From contig DEFL01000008.1 of the NCBI GenBank assembly GCA_002350845.1, positions 72,586-136,585 on the forward strand: a DNA stretch of 64,000 bases, given 5' to 3'. The position numbers were made by a program, and so were the translations under genes. This DNA is from Christensenella sp. UBA2853 (GTDB taxonomy: Bacteria; Bacillota; Clostridia; Christensenellales; Aristaeellaceae). Under the pieces are notes generated by a model, which had not been told where the DNA came from, ran no database searches, and was given only the letters and a program-made list of their open reading frames with translations. Shown piece after piece: positions 17,270 through 26,113 of the stretch; the first letter of the stretch is position 1, and each line of letters opens with the position of its first letter.

Positions 17270-17980
17270 GTGATTCGTGTGGCTCTGGTCGAGGATGACG
17301 CCGGATACCGCACCCAGCTGGAGGAATACCTGGCGCAGTATCAGCGTGAACATGATGAGTCTTTTCAGATCACGTCCTTTTCTGACGGCGACGAAATCGC
17401 GGAAAATTACACAGCCCGGTATGACATTATCCTGATGGATATCGAAATGCCCGTCCTGGATGGTATGAGCGCAGCGGAGCGGATCCGGCAGAAGGACGAA
17501 GAAGTGGTGATTATCTTCATCACCAATATGCCCCAGTACGTGATGCAGGGGTATAAAGTCGACGCACTGGATTATGTGCTCAAGCCGGTGACCTATTTCT
17601 CGTTTTCCCAGCGCATTGCGCGCGCGATCAGCCGGATGCGCAAGCGGCAGGAAAAGTACCGCATGGTGCCGGTTCGTTCCGGCATGCAGAAACTCCGCGT
17701 GTCCCAGATTATGTGGGTGGAAGTCCAGAATCATGATCTGGTGTATCATACGAGGAGCGGCGATATCCAGAGCAAGGAGACACTGGCAGAGGTTGAGGAG
17801 AGCCTGAATGACCCGGCCTTCTTCCGCTGCAGCAAGTGCAGTCTTGTGAACCTGGAATATGTGGACGGTATCTCCGGCAGCGACGCCCTGGTGGCCGGAA
17901 CCCTCGTCCAGGTGAGCCGTGCACGGAAAAAACCGCTGCTGGATGCTCTGAACAATTACATCAATGAGGTGAGCAAATGA
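17270..17980 (+). CDS. LytTR-family response regulator
   Basis: Response regulator of 236 residues. The receiver domain (1-120) has the acidic pocket VEDD, the phosphorylatable Asp in IILMDIEMPVLDGM, the ITN switch Thr, and the Lys in YVLKPV. The LytTR DNA-binding domain (about 140-233) includes IMWVEVQNHDLVYHT and FFRCSKCSLVNLEYVDGI. LytTR regulators bind paired direct repeats in promoters of surface, peptide or competence genes. The start is GTG at 17270, after GGGAGGTG. Its TGA overlaps the kinase ATG (ATGA). It probably controls the surface-modification genes next to it, but no clear repeat pair was found. Confidence 0.93.
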   Translation: MIRVALVEDDAGYRTQLEEYLAQYQREHDESFQITSFSDGDEIAENYTARYDIILMDIEMPVLDGMSAAERIRQKDEEVVIIFITNMPQYVMQGYKVDALDYVLKPVTYFSFSQRIARAISRMRKRQEKYRMVPVRSGMQKLRVSQIMWVEVQNHDLVYHTRSGDIQSKETLAEVEESLNDPAFFRCSKCSLVNLEYVDGISGSDALVAGTLVQVSRARKKPLLDALNNYINEVSK

Positions 17981-19287
17981 CCACGCCGGGATATTGGTAT
18001 GCCTTAGCGTATTGGACAGGCGGAATGGTTGTGGCCCTTCTCAATCAGCGCAGACTTCACGGATGGCGTTTTGCCGGGATGTCCGCGCTGCTTTTTGCGC
18101 TGCTGATGATGTTCATGACGGCAACGGACGGCGTGGACAGGGTGTATTTCATTCCGTGCATGCTGCTGGTCTTTTCCATTCTGGTGCTTCATGTGTTCTC
18201 GATGTGCGAGTTCGGCGTGTGCAAAGCGGTCTACTTTTCCGTACAGGCGTTCATTCTGGGAGAGCTGATGGCGTCCCTGGCGTGGCAGATCGCCTATTAT
18301 CTGGGCGTGACCTCCGGACAGGGAATGACGCCGATGGGCGGAAATCTCCTTCTGATCGCTGTGTGCACCCTTGTGGCCGGCACCATCTATTTCATACTGA
18401 AACGCTATAAGGAAGACAATGACAGTCTGGAGATTGGCTGGAAAGAAATGACCATCGCCCTGACGATCGGGCTGGTGGCCTATGCCCTGAGCAATATGAG
18501 CTATATTTCACAGGACTCTCCGTTTTCCAGCCGCTTCCCCGCAGAAATCTTCATCATCCGCACCTGCGTGGACCTTGGAGGCATGGCGATCCTGATGGCC
18601 TACCATATGACGCTGCGTGAACTGCGGGTGAACATGGAGAGGGAGTACCTCCAGCGCCTTCTGCACATGCAGGGAGAGAATTACCGCATGGCAGAGGAAA
18701 GCGTGGAGCTGGTCAATCAGAAATATCATGACCTCAAGCATCAGATTGCCCTTCTGCGCTCCGGAGCGAACACGCCGGAAGGGATCGAGATGCTCAACCG
18801 CATGGAAAATGAAATCAAATCGTATGAAGCGCAGAATAAAACCGGGAACAAGGTGCTCGACACAATGCTCACGGCCAAGTCGCTTCAGTGCCAGCATCAG
18901 GGGATCAGTCTGACCTGCGTGGCGGACGGCAAGGAACTCGATTTTATGGACCCGCTGGACCTCTCAGCGCTCATCGGGAATGCGCTGGACAATGCCATGG
19001 AAAGCGTCATGAAAATGGATGACCCGGGGAAACGCCTGATCCATCTGTCTGTCGCACGACAGAAACAGTTTGTCCGGATTCGTGTGGAAAACTGCTATAC
19101 GGGTTCCCTGCGCTTTGAGCACGGAGACCTGACCACCACGAAAGCGGACCGGAGGTATCACGGGTTTGGCATGAAAAGCATCCGCCGCATTGTGGAAAAA
19201 TACGGCGGATCCACGACGATCGACGCAAAGGACGGCTGGTTTGAACTGCGGATTCTGCTGCCGGTCCATGCAACAGCTGAAAAGTGA
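17977..19287 (+). CDS. GHKL sensor histidine kinase (AgrC-like)
   Basis: Sensor kinase of 436 residues, partner of the LytTR regulator upstream. About six membrane helices fill residues 1-215 with no large outer domain, as in AgrC-type peptide sensors. A short coiled segment follows, then the phosphoacceptor region QKYHDLKHQIALL, with the first His the likely site. The ATPase domain carries the N box ALIGNALDNAMESV and the glycine box GFGMKSIRRIV. No peptide pheromone gene of the AgrD type was seen nearby, so the signal is unknown. A terminator follows. Confidence 0.93.
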   Translation: MTTPGYWYALAYWTGGMVVALLNQRRLHGWRFAGMSALLFALLMMFMTATDGVDRVYFIPCMLLVFSILVLHVFSMCEFGVCKAVYFSVQAFILGELMASLAWQIAYYLGVTSGQGMTPMGGNLLLIAVCTLVAGTIYFILKRYKEDNDSLEIGWKEMTIALTIGLVAYALSNMSYISQDSPFSSRFPAEIFIIRTCVDLGGMAILMAYHMTLRELRVNMEREYLQRLLHMQGENYRMAEESVELVNQKYHDLKHQIALLRSGANTPEGIEMLNRMENEIKSYEAQNKTGNKVLDTMLTAKSLQCQHQGISLTCVADGKELDFMDPLDLSALIGNALDNAMESVMKMDDPGKRLIHLSVARQKQFVRIRVENCYTGSLRFEHGDLTTTKADRRYHGFGMKSIRRIVEKYGGSTTIDAKDGWFELRILLPVHATAEK

Positions 19288-19299
19288 ATCATTGAATTT

Positions 19300-19345
19300 C
19301 AACAGAAACGGCTCTCTGCATGCAGGAAGCCGCTTCTGTTGTTTT
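19300..19345 (+). terminator. Terminator of the two-component operon
   Basis: 14-bp stem with one mismatch (19300-19313 with 19328-19341) closed by a 14-base loop and followed by TTTT. Confidence 0.8.
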
Positions 19346-19383
19346 GAGCTCGTGGACGGGCGTGATTTTCCGGACAGGAAAGC

Positions 19384-19413
19384 TTCAAAGATGATGCCGA
19401 AGTATGGTATACT
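19384..19413 (+). promoter_or_regulatory. Probable promoter of the xylanase gene
   Basis: TTCAAA (19384-19389), 18-base spacer, TATACT (19408-19413). The -35 box is weak, which would fit a requirement for an activator. Confidence 0.45.
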
Positions 19414-19479
19414 ACCTGACAGAAAGAAAACAGGAAATCCATTTGCGGTATAAAAATGAATCAGAAAGGATGCATAACG

Positions 19480-20571
19480 ATGAAGAGAATATTTGCGCTG
19501 TTCTTTGCGCTCTGCCTTTTGGCGGGCTGTATTCAGATCGCTGCAGGGGAGGAAATTCCGTCGCTGAAGGATGTGTATGCGGGGAAATTCGATTTTGGGG
19601 CAGCTGCGCCGAGGAAAGCATTTCAGAACATGCAGACCATGGAGCTGATGGCAGAGCAGTTCAATATCCTGACCCCGGAAAATGAGCTGAAACCCAATTT
19701 CGTGATCGACTGGGTCAAAAGCAAAAAGAAAGTGCTTGAAACCGGGGATCAGACAGCTGTGGCGGTCCATCTCGACAGTGCAAAACCGCTGCTGGACTTC
19801 GCCAAAGCGCATGGGATCCGGGTCCATGGCCATGTGCTGTTGTGGCACATTGAAACAAAGGATGAATTCTTCCATGAAGGGTATGTTGTTTCTGCGCCGC
19901 TGCTGGACCGGGAGCAGATGCTGGGCCGCCTGGAAAACTATATTGCAGGATTAATGGAACTGCTCGAGCAGCAGTATCCGGGGGTTGTGGTCTCCTGGGA
20001 CGTGGTGAACGAGGCGATCGATGACGGATCCCATGCCCTGAGAAAGTCCAAGTGGTATGAGGTGGTCGGGGAAGACTATGTGGAACGGGCCTTTGAATTG
20101 GCCCGGAAGTATGCCCCGGAGGGAACGCTCCTGTACTACAATGACTATAACACGGCGTATCCGGGCAAGCTGAAAGGCATCCTTCAGCTGCTGGAAAAAC
20201 TGCAGGCCGAGGGCAATATTGACGGTTATGGCTTCCAGATGCATCACCGCGTGCGGGAGCCGGGCATGGGCATGCTCACCAATGCGGTCAAAGCAGTGGC
20301 CGCGCTGGGGCTGAAACTGCGGGTCAGTGAGCTGGATGTGGGAGTCAGCAAAAACACCGAGGAAGATTTCCAGAAACAGGCAAAGAAATATGCGGATGTC
20401 ATGAAACTGATGCTGGAATATGCCGATCAGACAGAAGCCGTGGAAGTCTGGGGTCTGACGGACAATATGAGCTATCGGTCGTATGAATATCCGCTGCTGT
20501 TTGACGCTTCCTGCAATCCGAAGCCGGCTTTCTGGGCCGTGGTGAATCCGGATGCGGAGGGCGGCTGGTAA
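19480..20571 (+). CDS. Endo-1,4-beta-xylanase, GH10, lipoprotein
   Basis: Retaining xylanase of 363 residues. The (beta/alpha)8 fold signatures are FNILTPENELKP, HGHVLLWH, the acid/base block WDVVNEAIDDG (Glu178) and the nucleophile block LRVSELDVG (Glu284), at the spacing usual for GH10. The leader MKRIFALFFALCLLAGC has a lipobox (LLAGC), so the enzyme is probably tethered to the outer face of the membrane by a lipidated Cys16 or so. No carbohydrate-binding module is present. ATG 19480 is used because GAAAGGA lies upstream and it gives a proper leader; ATG 19456 would add eight polar residues. It is transcribed alone. Confidence 0.95.
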   Translation: MKRIFALFFALCLLAGCIQIAAGEEIPSLKDVYAGKFDFGAAAPRKAFQNMQTMELMAEQFNILTPENELKPNFVIDWVKSKKKVLETGDQTAVAVHLDSAKPLLDFAKAHGIRVHGHVLLWHIETKDEFFHEGYVVSAPLLDREQMLGRLENYIAGLMELLEQQYPGVVVSWDVVNEAIDDGSHALRKSKWYEVVGEDYVERAFELARKYAPEGTLLYYNDYNTAYPGKLKGILQLLEKLQAEGNIDGYGFQMHHRVREPGMGMLTNAVKAVAALGLKLRVSELDVGVSKNTEEDFQKQAKKYADVMKLMLEYADQTEAVEVWGLTDNMSYRSYEYPLLFDASCNPKPAFWAVVNPDAEGGW

Positions 20572-20583
20572 GCGCCTTCTCTT

Positions 20584-20766
20584 TCAGCGGGACCTGTATT
20601 CAGATGGCGTCATGCCGATGTACTTTTTAAACACACGGGCGAAATGACTCTGGGATGAAAACCCTAAATAATCGCTGATAGAAATCAGACTTTTATCTGT
20701 AAAGGCGAGCAGGCGGGCAGCCTCCTCGCTTTTTTTTGCCAGATATGCTTCTTTGCGACGGGTCAG
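20584..20766 (-). pseudogene. 3' remnant of an AraC-family regulator
   Basis: Reading on the minus strand from 20766 to the stop at 20584-20586 gives about 60 codons that match the second half of an AraC/XylS DNA-binding domain: EEAARLLAFTDKSLISISDY, then LGFSSQSHFARVFKKYIGMT and PSEYRSR. This covers the end of the first helix-turn-helix, the linker helix and the whole second helix-turn-helix. The N-terminal sensing domain and first recognition helix are absent. The frame overlaps the last bases of the rhamnosidase gene in another frame, and no start or ribosome site is present. It looks like the tail of a gene whose front was lost when the rhamnosidase locus was joined here. Confidence 0.8.
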
Positions 20767-23177
20767 GCCAGTTCCACTTTCCTGAGCTTTTCTCCCAGTC
20801 CGCCCGCCTGTGCACGAAGTGCTCTTGGGACGCCCCAGGACAGTTCATCCAGATGTTTTGCACGGACGTCTGAATCCGGATCCCAGGCCAGGGCATGCAG
20901 ACCGGGCGCATGTTCTGCGAAGATGGCATCAGCCTGCGGATTCCTCATGATGTCCAGAATCAGAGCGTGCTCATCGAAGGGATGGAGATAGTCTCTGGCC
21001 GGCATATACTGATACCGGTGTTCGCCTTCTCCCACATCTTCTTCGAACGCTTCCGGGTGGTCGGGGAGCACAACGTGCGCCGTACAGCCATGGGGGACGG
21101 AAACGAAGAGCGAGAAAGAACCATCGTCTGCAATTTCCCATGCGGTTTTCCAGATACCGCTGACGGTTTCCTGCTCGATGCGACTGCGGCGGATCGCTCC
21201 GCGCACCTTTGGCGCAATCTCTGCCTTTTTCCAGCCGGGTGAAACGCAGCGCAGTCCCATGATCCTGGTGTAGACAGCGTTACAGACAGCGCCGTAGGCA
21301 TAATGGTTAAAGCTGTCCATGCCGGTATCACTGACACGCCCATCCTCCAGCGAGTTCCATCTCTCCCAGATCGTGGTCGCTCCATGCAGGATTTCATAGA
21401 GCCATCCCGGGTACTCCTCACTGAGGAGAATACGGTATGCTTCGTCCACAAGGCCACAATCGAGGAGGACGTTGAGCAGGAGCGGGGCACCGGTAAATCC
21501 GCACCGCAAGGCGTAAAAATCGCGCCGCAGCCTTCTTTTCATGGCGTCCGCCATCTTTTGGCGGTCATGATACAGCCCGTGCTGGAGTGCGAGCACATAG
21601 GCTGTCTGAGTGTCCAGAGCGAGCCGTCCGCCGTCTGTGACATACTCCTGCATCAGACTGTTCCGGATGTCCGCGGAAAGCTGCTCATAGCGCTCGGCAT
21701 CTTCAGTCTTTCCGAGCACCCGGGCGGCTTTCCCGGTCAGTTCCACGGCCTGGAGGTAGTAGACGCCCTGAATGAAGCATTCCTCAGTTCCGCCAAACAC
21801 GGATTTTCTGGAAAGCCCGTCCAGTGCAAGCCAGTCGCCGAACGTAAATTCATCAAACAGCACATGGGTAAATCCCAGATCCCGGTCCTTCTGAATGCGG
21901 ACTTCGGTATAATCCCGCATCAGCGGATAGCTTTCGCGAAGGAGCGCTTCGTCACCGTAATGCATATAGACCGTCCATGGAATCACGATGCCTGCGTCAG
22001 CCCAGACGGCTCCGCCGATGCCGGCTGTTCCCCGGAGTGACGGGGAGAACATGGGCAGATCGCCGTGATAGTAGCGGGTCTGGTCAATCCGCAGATCTTC
22101 CATATATTTCCGGTAGAAGTCTTTGCAGTCAGCCTGGAAGCAGGCTGTATCAGCGAAGGCCTGAGCGTCCCCGGTCCAACCCAGACGCTCATCCCGCTGA
22201 GGGCAGTCTGTAGGGACATCGAGAAAATTGCTCAGCCGGCTCCAGCGCGCGTTTTCCATGAGTCTGTTCAGCAGCGGGTGGGAGGTCTTGCAGCGCAGGG
22301 TTTCCTTCAGATCACTGGAGAGGACAACCCCGGTGAAGTCTTCGGGACGGATATCCAGACGGCAGGTGACTTTCACATACCGGAATCCGTGAAAGGTGAA
22401 CGCTTCCTCCACACTTTTCCGGACACCGTCTGAGACATAGAGAAACTCAGACTTTGCCGTCAGAAGATTTTCCCTGTAAAAGCAGCCGCCCTGCAGTACT
22501 TCGCCGGTCTGCAGGAGAATCTTTTCTCCAAAGGGAAGGAAGTTTTCAAAACGAAGGACACCGGAAAAATTCTGCCCAAAGTCGAGGACGGTTTCCCCGG
22601 AGGGAGTCATGACCAGGGTCGGCTTCAGCTCGGTCACGATGTGAATGGGAGGAGAAACCGGTTTTTTCAGGCAGTATCCGGGATCAAAGGCTTCAACAGG
22701 CAGTTCTTCCGATGCTTTGAACGTGTCATCCCGATGCTCACCGTCATACAGGCTGGCCATGAGGATACCGGATGCACAGGCTTTCCAGTCTTCATCTGTT
22801 TCAATGACCTGTTCAGTTCCGTCTTGATAGGTCAGGCTCAGGCGTGCCCACATCATGAACCGGTCGCCCCAGTGATGCATCGGTCCGCTGCTCATGCCGA
22901 GGCGGCCCATGTACCAGCCTTCCCCCAGCGTGATGCGCAGCTCGTTTTCTGTTTCAAGAAGTGCGGTCACATCATAGGTCTGAAACCGTACATAGGCATC
23001 ATAGTCATTCCAGCCCGGGGTCAGATAATCGTTTCCGACACGTTTCCCGTTCAGTTCTGCCCGGTAAATTCCCAGACCTGTGATCTCCAGAACGGCACGA
23101 AGCACGCGGTGAGCCGAAAAACGCCGGATAAAGACGGGCTGCTGGACGGACGAATCGGTGCGAATCCATTGCATCAT
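20763..23177 (-). CDS. Alpha-L-rhamnosidase, GH78 (second)
   Basis: 804-residue GH78 enzyme, distant from the one at 8107. It lacks much of the first N-terminal domain and starts directly at FIRRFSAHRVLRAVLEITGLG. Blocks are DFGQNFSGVLRF, the catalytic LDVPTDCPQRDERLGWTGD (Glu in DERLGW), and GATTIWERWNSLEDG. No signal peptide is seen, so it is cytoplasmic. The last 70 or so residues extend beyond the usual beta-sandwich end, and its stop codon overlaps the AraC remnant, so the C-terminus may be a junction product. It follows the FAD/DUF4127/TIM-barrel group on the same strand but is separated from it by a terminator. Confidence 0.93.
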   Translation of the reverse strand: MMQWIRTDSSVQQPVFIRRFSAHRVLRAVLEITGLGIYRAELNGKRVGNDYLTPGWNDYDAYVRFQTYDVTALLETENELRITLGEGWYMGRLGMSSGPMHHWGDRFMMWARLSLTYQDGTEQVIETDEDWKACASGILMASLYDGEHRDDTFKASEELPVEAFDPGYCLKKPVSPPIHIVTELKPTLVMTPSGETVLDFGQNFSGVLRFENFLPFGEKILLQTGEVLQGGCFYRENLLTAKSEFLYVSDGVRKSVEEAFTFHGFRYVKVTCRLDIRPEDFTGVVLSSDLKETLRCKTSHPLLNRLMENARWSRLSNFLDVPTDCPQRDERLGWTGDAQAFADTACFQADCKDFYRKYMEDLRIDQTRYYHGDLPMFSPSLRGTAGIGGAVWADAGIVIPWTVYMHYGDEALLRESYPLMRDYTEVRIQKDRDLGFTHVLFDEFTFGDWLALDGLSRKSVFGGTEECFIQGVYYLQAVELTGKAARVLGKTEDAERYEQLSADIRNSLMQEYVTDGGRLALDTQTAYVLALQHGLYHDRQKMADAMKRRLRRDFYALRCGFTGAPLLLNVLLDCGLVDEAYRILLSEEYPGWLYEILHGATTIWERWNSLEDGRVSDTGMDSFNHYAYGAVCNAVYTRIMGLRCVSPGWKKAEIAPKVRGAIRRSRIEQETVSGIWKTAWEIADDGSFSLFVSVPHGCTAHVVLPDHPEAFEEDVGEGEHRYQYMPARDYLHPFDEHALILDIMRNPQADAIFAEHAPGLHALAWDPDSDVRAKHLDELSWGVPRALRAQAGGLGEKLRKVELA

Positions 23178-23291
23178 GTTTCGCCTACTTTCTGTCGGAT
23201 TGTCGTTTCAGCAAAAAGAGTATACAACGAAAAGGACTTCTGCGCACTGCAGAACAGAAGAAATGCCGACAATTGAAAAGGAATGGATCAG

Positions 23292-23321
23292 AAAAGGACC
23301 GCAGACTGTGGCGGTCCTTTT
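23292..23321 (-). terminator. Terminator of the FAD/DUF4127/TIM operon
   Basis: Perfect 11-bp stem (23292-23302 with 23311-23321) with an 8-base loop and T runs on both strands. It lies 15 bases after the FAD gene's stop. Confidence 0.8.
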
Positions 23322-23335
23322 GAATGCTTATGCTT

Positions 23336-24679
23336 TTACAGATACTTTCTTCCCGGGATGCCGCCGGCATCACGGATCCGCTCTTGCAGGGCGGGGATGC
23401 TGACGAGTCCCACATTGCCGTTTTCGGCGAGTGCTGCCGCAATGCCGGCTGCCTCGCCCAGTGCCATGGCTGTGGGTGTAATGCGCGCGGAGGCGGCCGC
23501 TTCATGGGTGGCGGAAATGCTGCGCCCGGTGACGAGCAGATTGACCGGGGTGCCAGGGAGCATGACGCGGTAGGGGATGTCATAGCAGTTGGCGGTGTCA
23601 GTCTGTGTCCAGTACAGTTCCTTGCCCAGCGGGTCGTGGACATCGATGGGGAAGCCGCACATCGCCACTGCATCCTCAAATTCTGCGCCGGTGAGAATAT
23701 CGCGTTCGGTGAGCGTGTACTGTCCGTGAATGTGTCGGGTTTCCCGGATGCCGATGGCTGCGCCGGTCTCGATGAGACAGGCGGACTGGAATCCATCAAT
23801 GTTCTTCACGAGGAAGGACAGAATCTCGTCTGCCTGGGCACGCCCTTCGATTTCAGCCTCCGTCAGGTCAGTCACACTGGTTCCCTGACGTTTGACCACA
23901 CGGCTCATATTGACGACAGCTTCTCCCTCCCGGATCCCCTGGAAGAGCAGAACGCGGTCGCGGGGGAAGGTCAGTTCGCCCCGTTCATGTCCTCCTGCAA
24001 CCGCATCAAAATAGCCGGATACTGCGATGTAGGGGATCTGATCGGCGTTTTCGCACAGGACAAACTGATCCGGACGATCCTTCATGGCTTTGCGTACCTT
24101 TGAGAAATCGACGCCGCCGATTTTCATCACCAGGGTCATGGGCTGGGCGAAGCCATCGGAAGCGCGTCCGTGCGTATACGGGACACCGGCCATGACGGCA
24201 AGGTCAGCGTCGCCGGTCGCATCAATGTATACATCCGAGGAGAGCACGGTGCTGCCGCCTTTGTGGACGGCGGTGACACTCTGAATTTTCCCCTGCTCCT
24301 GATGCAGGTCTGTCAGAAAGGAGTGCAGCAGGAGTGTGATGCGTTTTTCTTCCCGCAGCATCTCAAAATAGACCTGCTTGAGGATTTCCGGTTCAATGGG
24401 CGTAATGGTTTCCGTGACGCCGAGCGGATCGGGAATATGACCGAGGGTACCGCCGCGATGCGCAAGACGGTCCACGATTTCCTGCGCGAGGCCCCGGACC
24501 ACCTGATGGCTGCCAGCATGAAAGCCCATCAGGGGACAGACCAGGCTCTGGGTGTTCGTGCCGCCCAGCATGCTGCTTTTTTCCACGAGCAGGACCTGTT
24601 TTCCCGAGCGCGCAGCCGCGATGGCTGCGCAGATGCCGGATGCGCCGGCACCGGCGACGAGAATGTCATGATCTTTCAT
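23336..24679 (-). CDS. FAD-dependent oxidoreductase
   Basis: 447-residue flavoprotein of the FAD_oxidored type. The N-terminal Rossmann dinucleotide motif is ILVAGAGASGICAAIAAARS, followed by the ribose-binding Glu in VLLVEKSSMLGG. A second FAD block lies in VYIDATGDADLA and the C-terminal one in LLVTGRSISATHEAA. The substrate is unknown. Its ATG overlaps the DUF4127 stop by four bases, so it is the third gene of the operon TIM-barrel protein, DUF4127, FAD enzyme. A related protein is encoded at 50368. Confidence 0.9.
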   Translation of the reverse strand: MKDHDILVAGAGASGICAAIAAARSGKQVLLVEKSSMLGGTNTQSLVCPLMGFHAGSHQVVRGLAQEIVDRLAHRGGTLGHIPDPLGVTETITPIEPEILKQVYFEMLREEKRITLLLHSFLTDLHQEQGKIQSVTAVHKGGSTVLSSDVYIDATGDADLAVMAGVPYTHGRASDGFAQPMTLVMKIGGVDFSKVRKAMKDRPDQFVLCENADQIPYIAVSGYFDAVAGGHERGELTFPRDRVLLFQGIREGEAVVNMSRVVKRQGTSVTDLTEAEIEGRAQADEILSFLVKNIDGFQSACLIETGAAIGIRETRHIHGQYTLTERDILTGAEFEDAVAMCGFPIDVHDPLGKELYWTQTDTANCYDIPYRVMLPGTPVNLLVTGRSISATHEAAASARITPTAMALGEAAGIAAALAENGNVGLVSIPALQERIRDAGGIPGRKYL

Positions 24680-26112
24680 GTGCAGTCTTCCTCCTCCGGA
24701 AGCATATCTGCCCTGACTTCAAAGGTTCTGGACCAGGGCAGGGATACGGTATAGCGCGGAATTGTCTTTAGCGGCCATAGCCCGGGCAGTTCCCTGTCGT
24801 ACAGGGATCGGAGCAGGCTTTCCGCGCGGGACTTGTCTTTCAGGGAATACACATCCTCGCCCAGATCGGAGAGCAGTTTCTGCACCTCCGGGCGGATTGT
24901 CTCCTGATAGATCAGGTCATCCAGCAGACGCTCACAGTAAAATGCTCGGTTGGAACGCCCGTGCAGTGTGTCGGAAAGCACCTGGGCGAGCAGGGTGCCC
25001 ATGGAATTGGAGGCGGTGTTCCAGGCCGAGTACCCGCAAAGACGATCCGGATCTTTCACAGAGCGGATCAGCTCCCGGCTTCCGCCGTTGGCGCGGGTCA
25101 GGTCGAGCAGATAGACCTGCCTGTTTTCTTCCAGGAGGGCAGACACACGCTGTGCATAGGCATTCAGCACGGCTGGAGAAACCGGCTGTTCCGGTGCGTC
25201 GGCTTCCGGCGGACAGCAGACACAGATGACGACAGGACTGCTTTCTGACCGGACCAGGCCGATCTCCCGGCAGGCGCTTTCCATGTTTTCCTGGAAAGGC
25301 CGGTCTTCAAACGGGGCAACAAAATCCTCTGCGCCGAGAAACAGAATCTGCACCGGGAGAGGCGTGCGGCCGGCCCACAGGGCTTCCAGGGCGGATACGC
25401 AACCGGCTTCATCCGCTCCGTTGCGCAGATACACCCGGTCTGTGCCGGTCTGGTTGATTCTATCAAGGAGGACCCGCTGATCCTTTTTATGCAGGCCGAA
25501 CAGCTGACTGTCTTCCTGCAGAAGGCTTACGGAGCGGACCAGGCCTTCCGCGGCCAGGCCGACGGCCGCAAGATTCACCTGCAGATTCCTCCGGCGCACG
25601 CGAAACACTTTATCCAGCACGTCCGTGGGGATGCGCTTCCGGGCATTTTCTGCCTTTTCCCGGTCTTCCGGGAGAGCAAAGCGCTCAAAACGATCGGAGG
25701 CGACAGAGTATTCGGTCATTGCATAATAGGCATCCAGATCCCGGAAACTCAGCGTGGAAATGGACGAGCGCATGATGATTGAACTCATATAGACCGGCAC
25801 ATCCGGATGTGCGCGGAGAAGCACCGTGAGATCCGCAACGCGGAACAGCGCTTCCTCTGTGGTGACTTTGTCATCCCGGGAAGCCAGAAGGCCTCCGAAG
25901 CACCAGTGGTCCAGGCTGATGACGGCGGCATCACACAGGGAAAGCTCGGTTTCCAGAAATTGCCGGGTCCTTGCATAGGGTGCCGGACGGTGAAAGTCGT
26001 CCATGGCATCAGCAGGCGGCATCACGCACTCGGCTCCGGCCCAGCGGACAAGCTCGTGTACGAACTGTGTGTTGCAGGGACGTGAATCGATGGGCAGTAC
26101 GGCAAGACGCAT
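24676..26112 (-). CDS. DUF4127 family protein
   Basis: 478-residue cytoplasmic protein of the uncharacterised family DUF4127. It begins with the family hallmark LAVLPIDSRPCNTQF. Near the C-terminus it has LCGYSAWNTASNSMGTLLAQ, the other hallmark. Between them is a stretch starting SLDHWCFGGLLASR. ATG 26112 is used: it lies one base after the stop of the upstream gene, behind GAGGTG, and begins exactly at the conserved motif; the upstream in-frame ATG lies inside the preceding gene. Enzymatic activity is unknown. The conserved Asp, Arg, Asn and Trp residues and the operon context suggest a sugar or amino-sugar related hydrolase or lyase. Confidence 0.88.
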   Translation of the reverse strand: MRLAVLPIDSRPCNTQFVHELVRWAGAECVMPPADAMDDFHRPAPYARTRQFLETELSLCDAAVISLDHWCFGGLLASRDDKVTTEEALFRVADLTVLLRAHPDVPVYMSSIIMRSSISTLSFRDLDAYYAMTEYSVASDRFERFALPEDREKAENARKRIPTDVLDKVFRVRRRNLQVNLAAVGLAAEGLVRSVSLLQEDSQLFGLHKKDQRVLLDRINQTGTDRVYLRNGADEAGCVSALEALWAGRTPLPVQILFLGAEDFVAPFEDRPFQENMESACREIGLVRSESSPVVICVCCPPEADAPEQPVSPAVLNAYAQRVSALLEENRQVYLLDLTRANGGSRELIRSVKDPDRLCGYSAWNTASNSMGTLLAQVLSDTLHGRSNRAFYCERLLDDLIYQETIRPEVQKLLSDLGEDVYSLKDKSRAESLLRSLYDRELPGLWPLKTIPRYTVSLPWSRTFEVRADMLPEEEDCT

Positions 26113-26113
26113 C

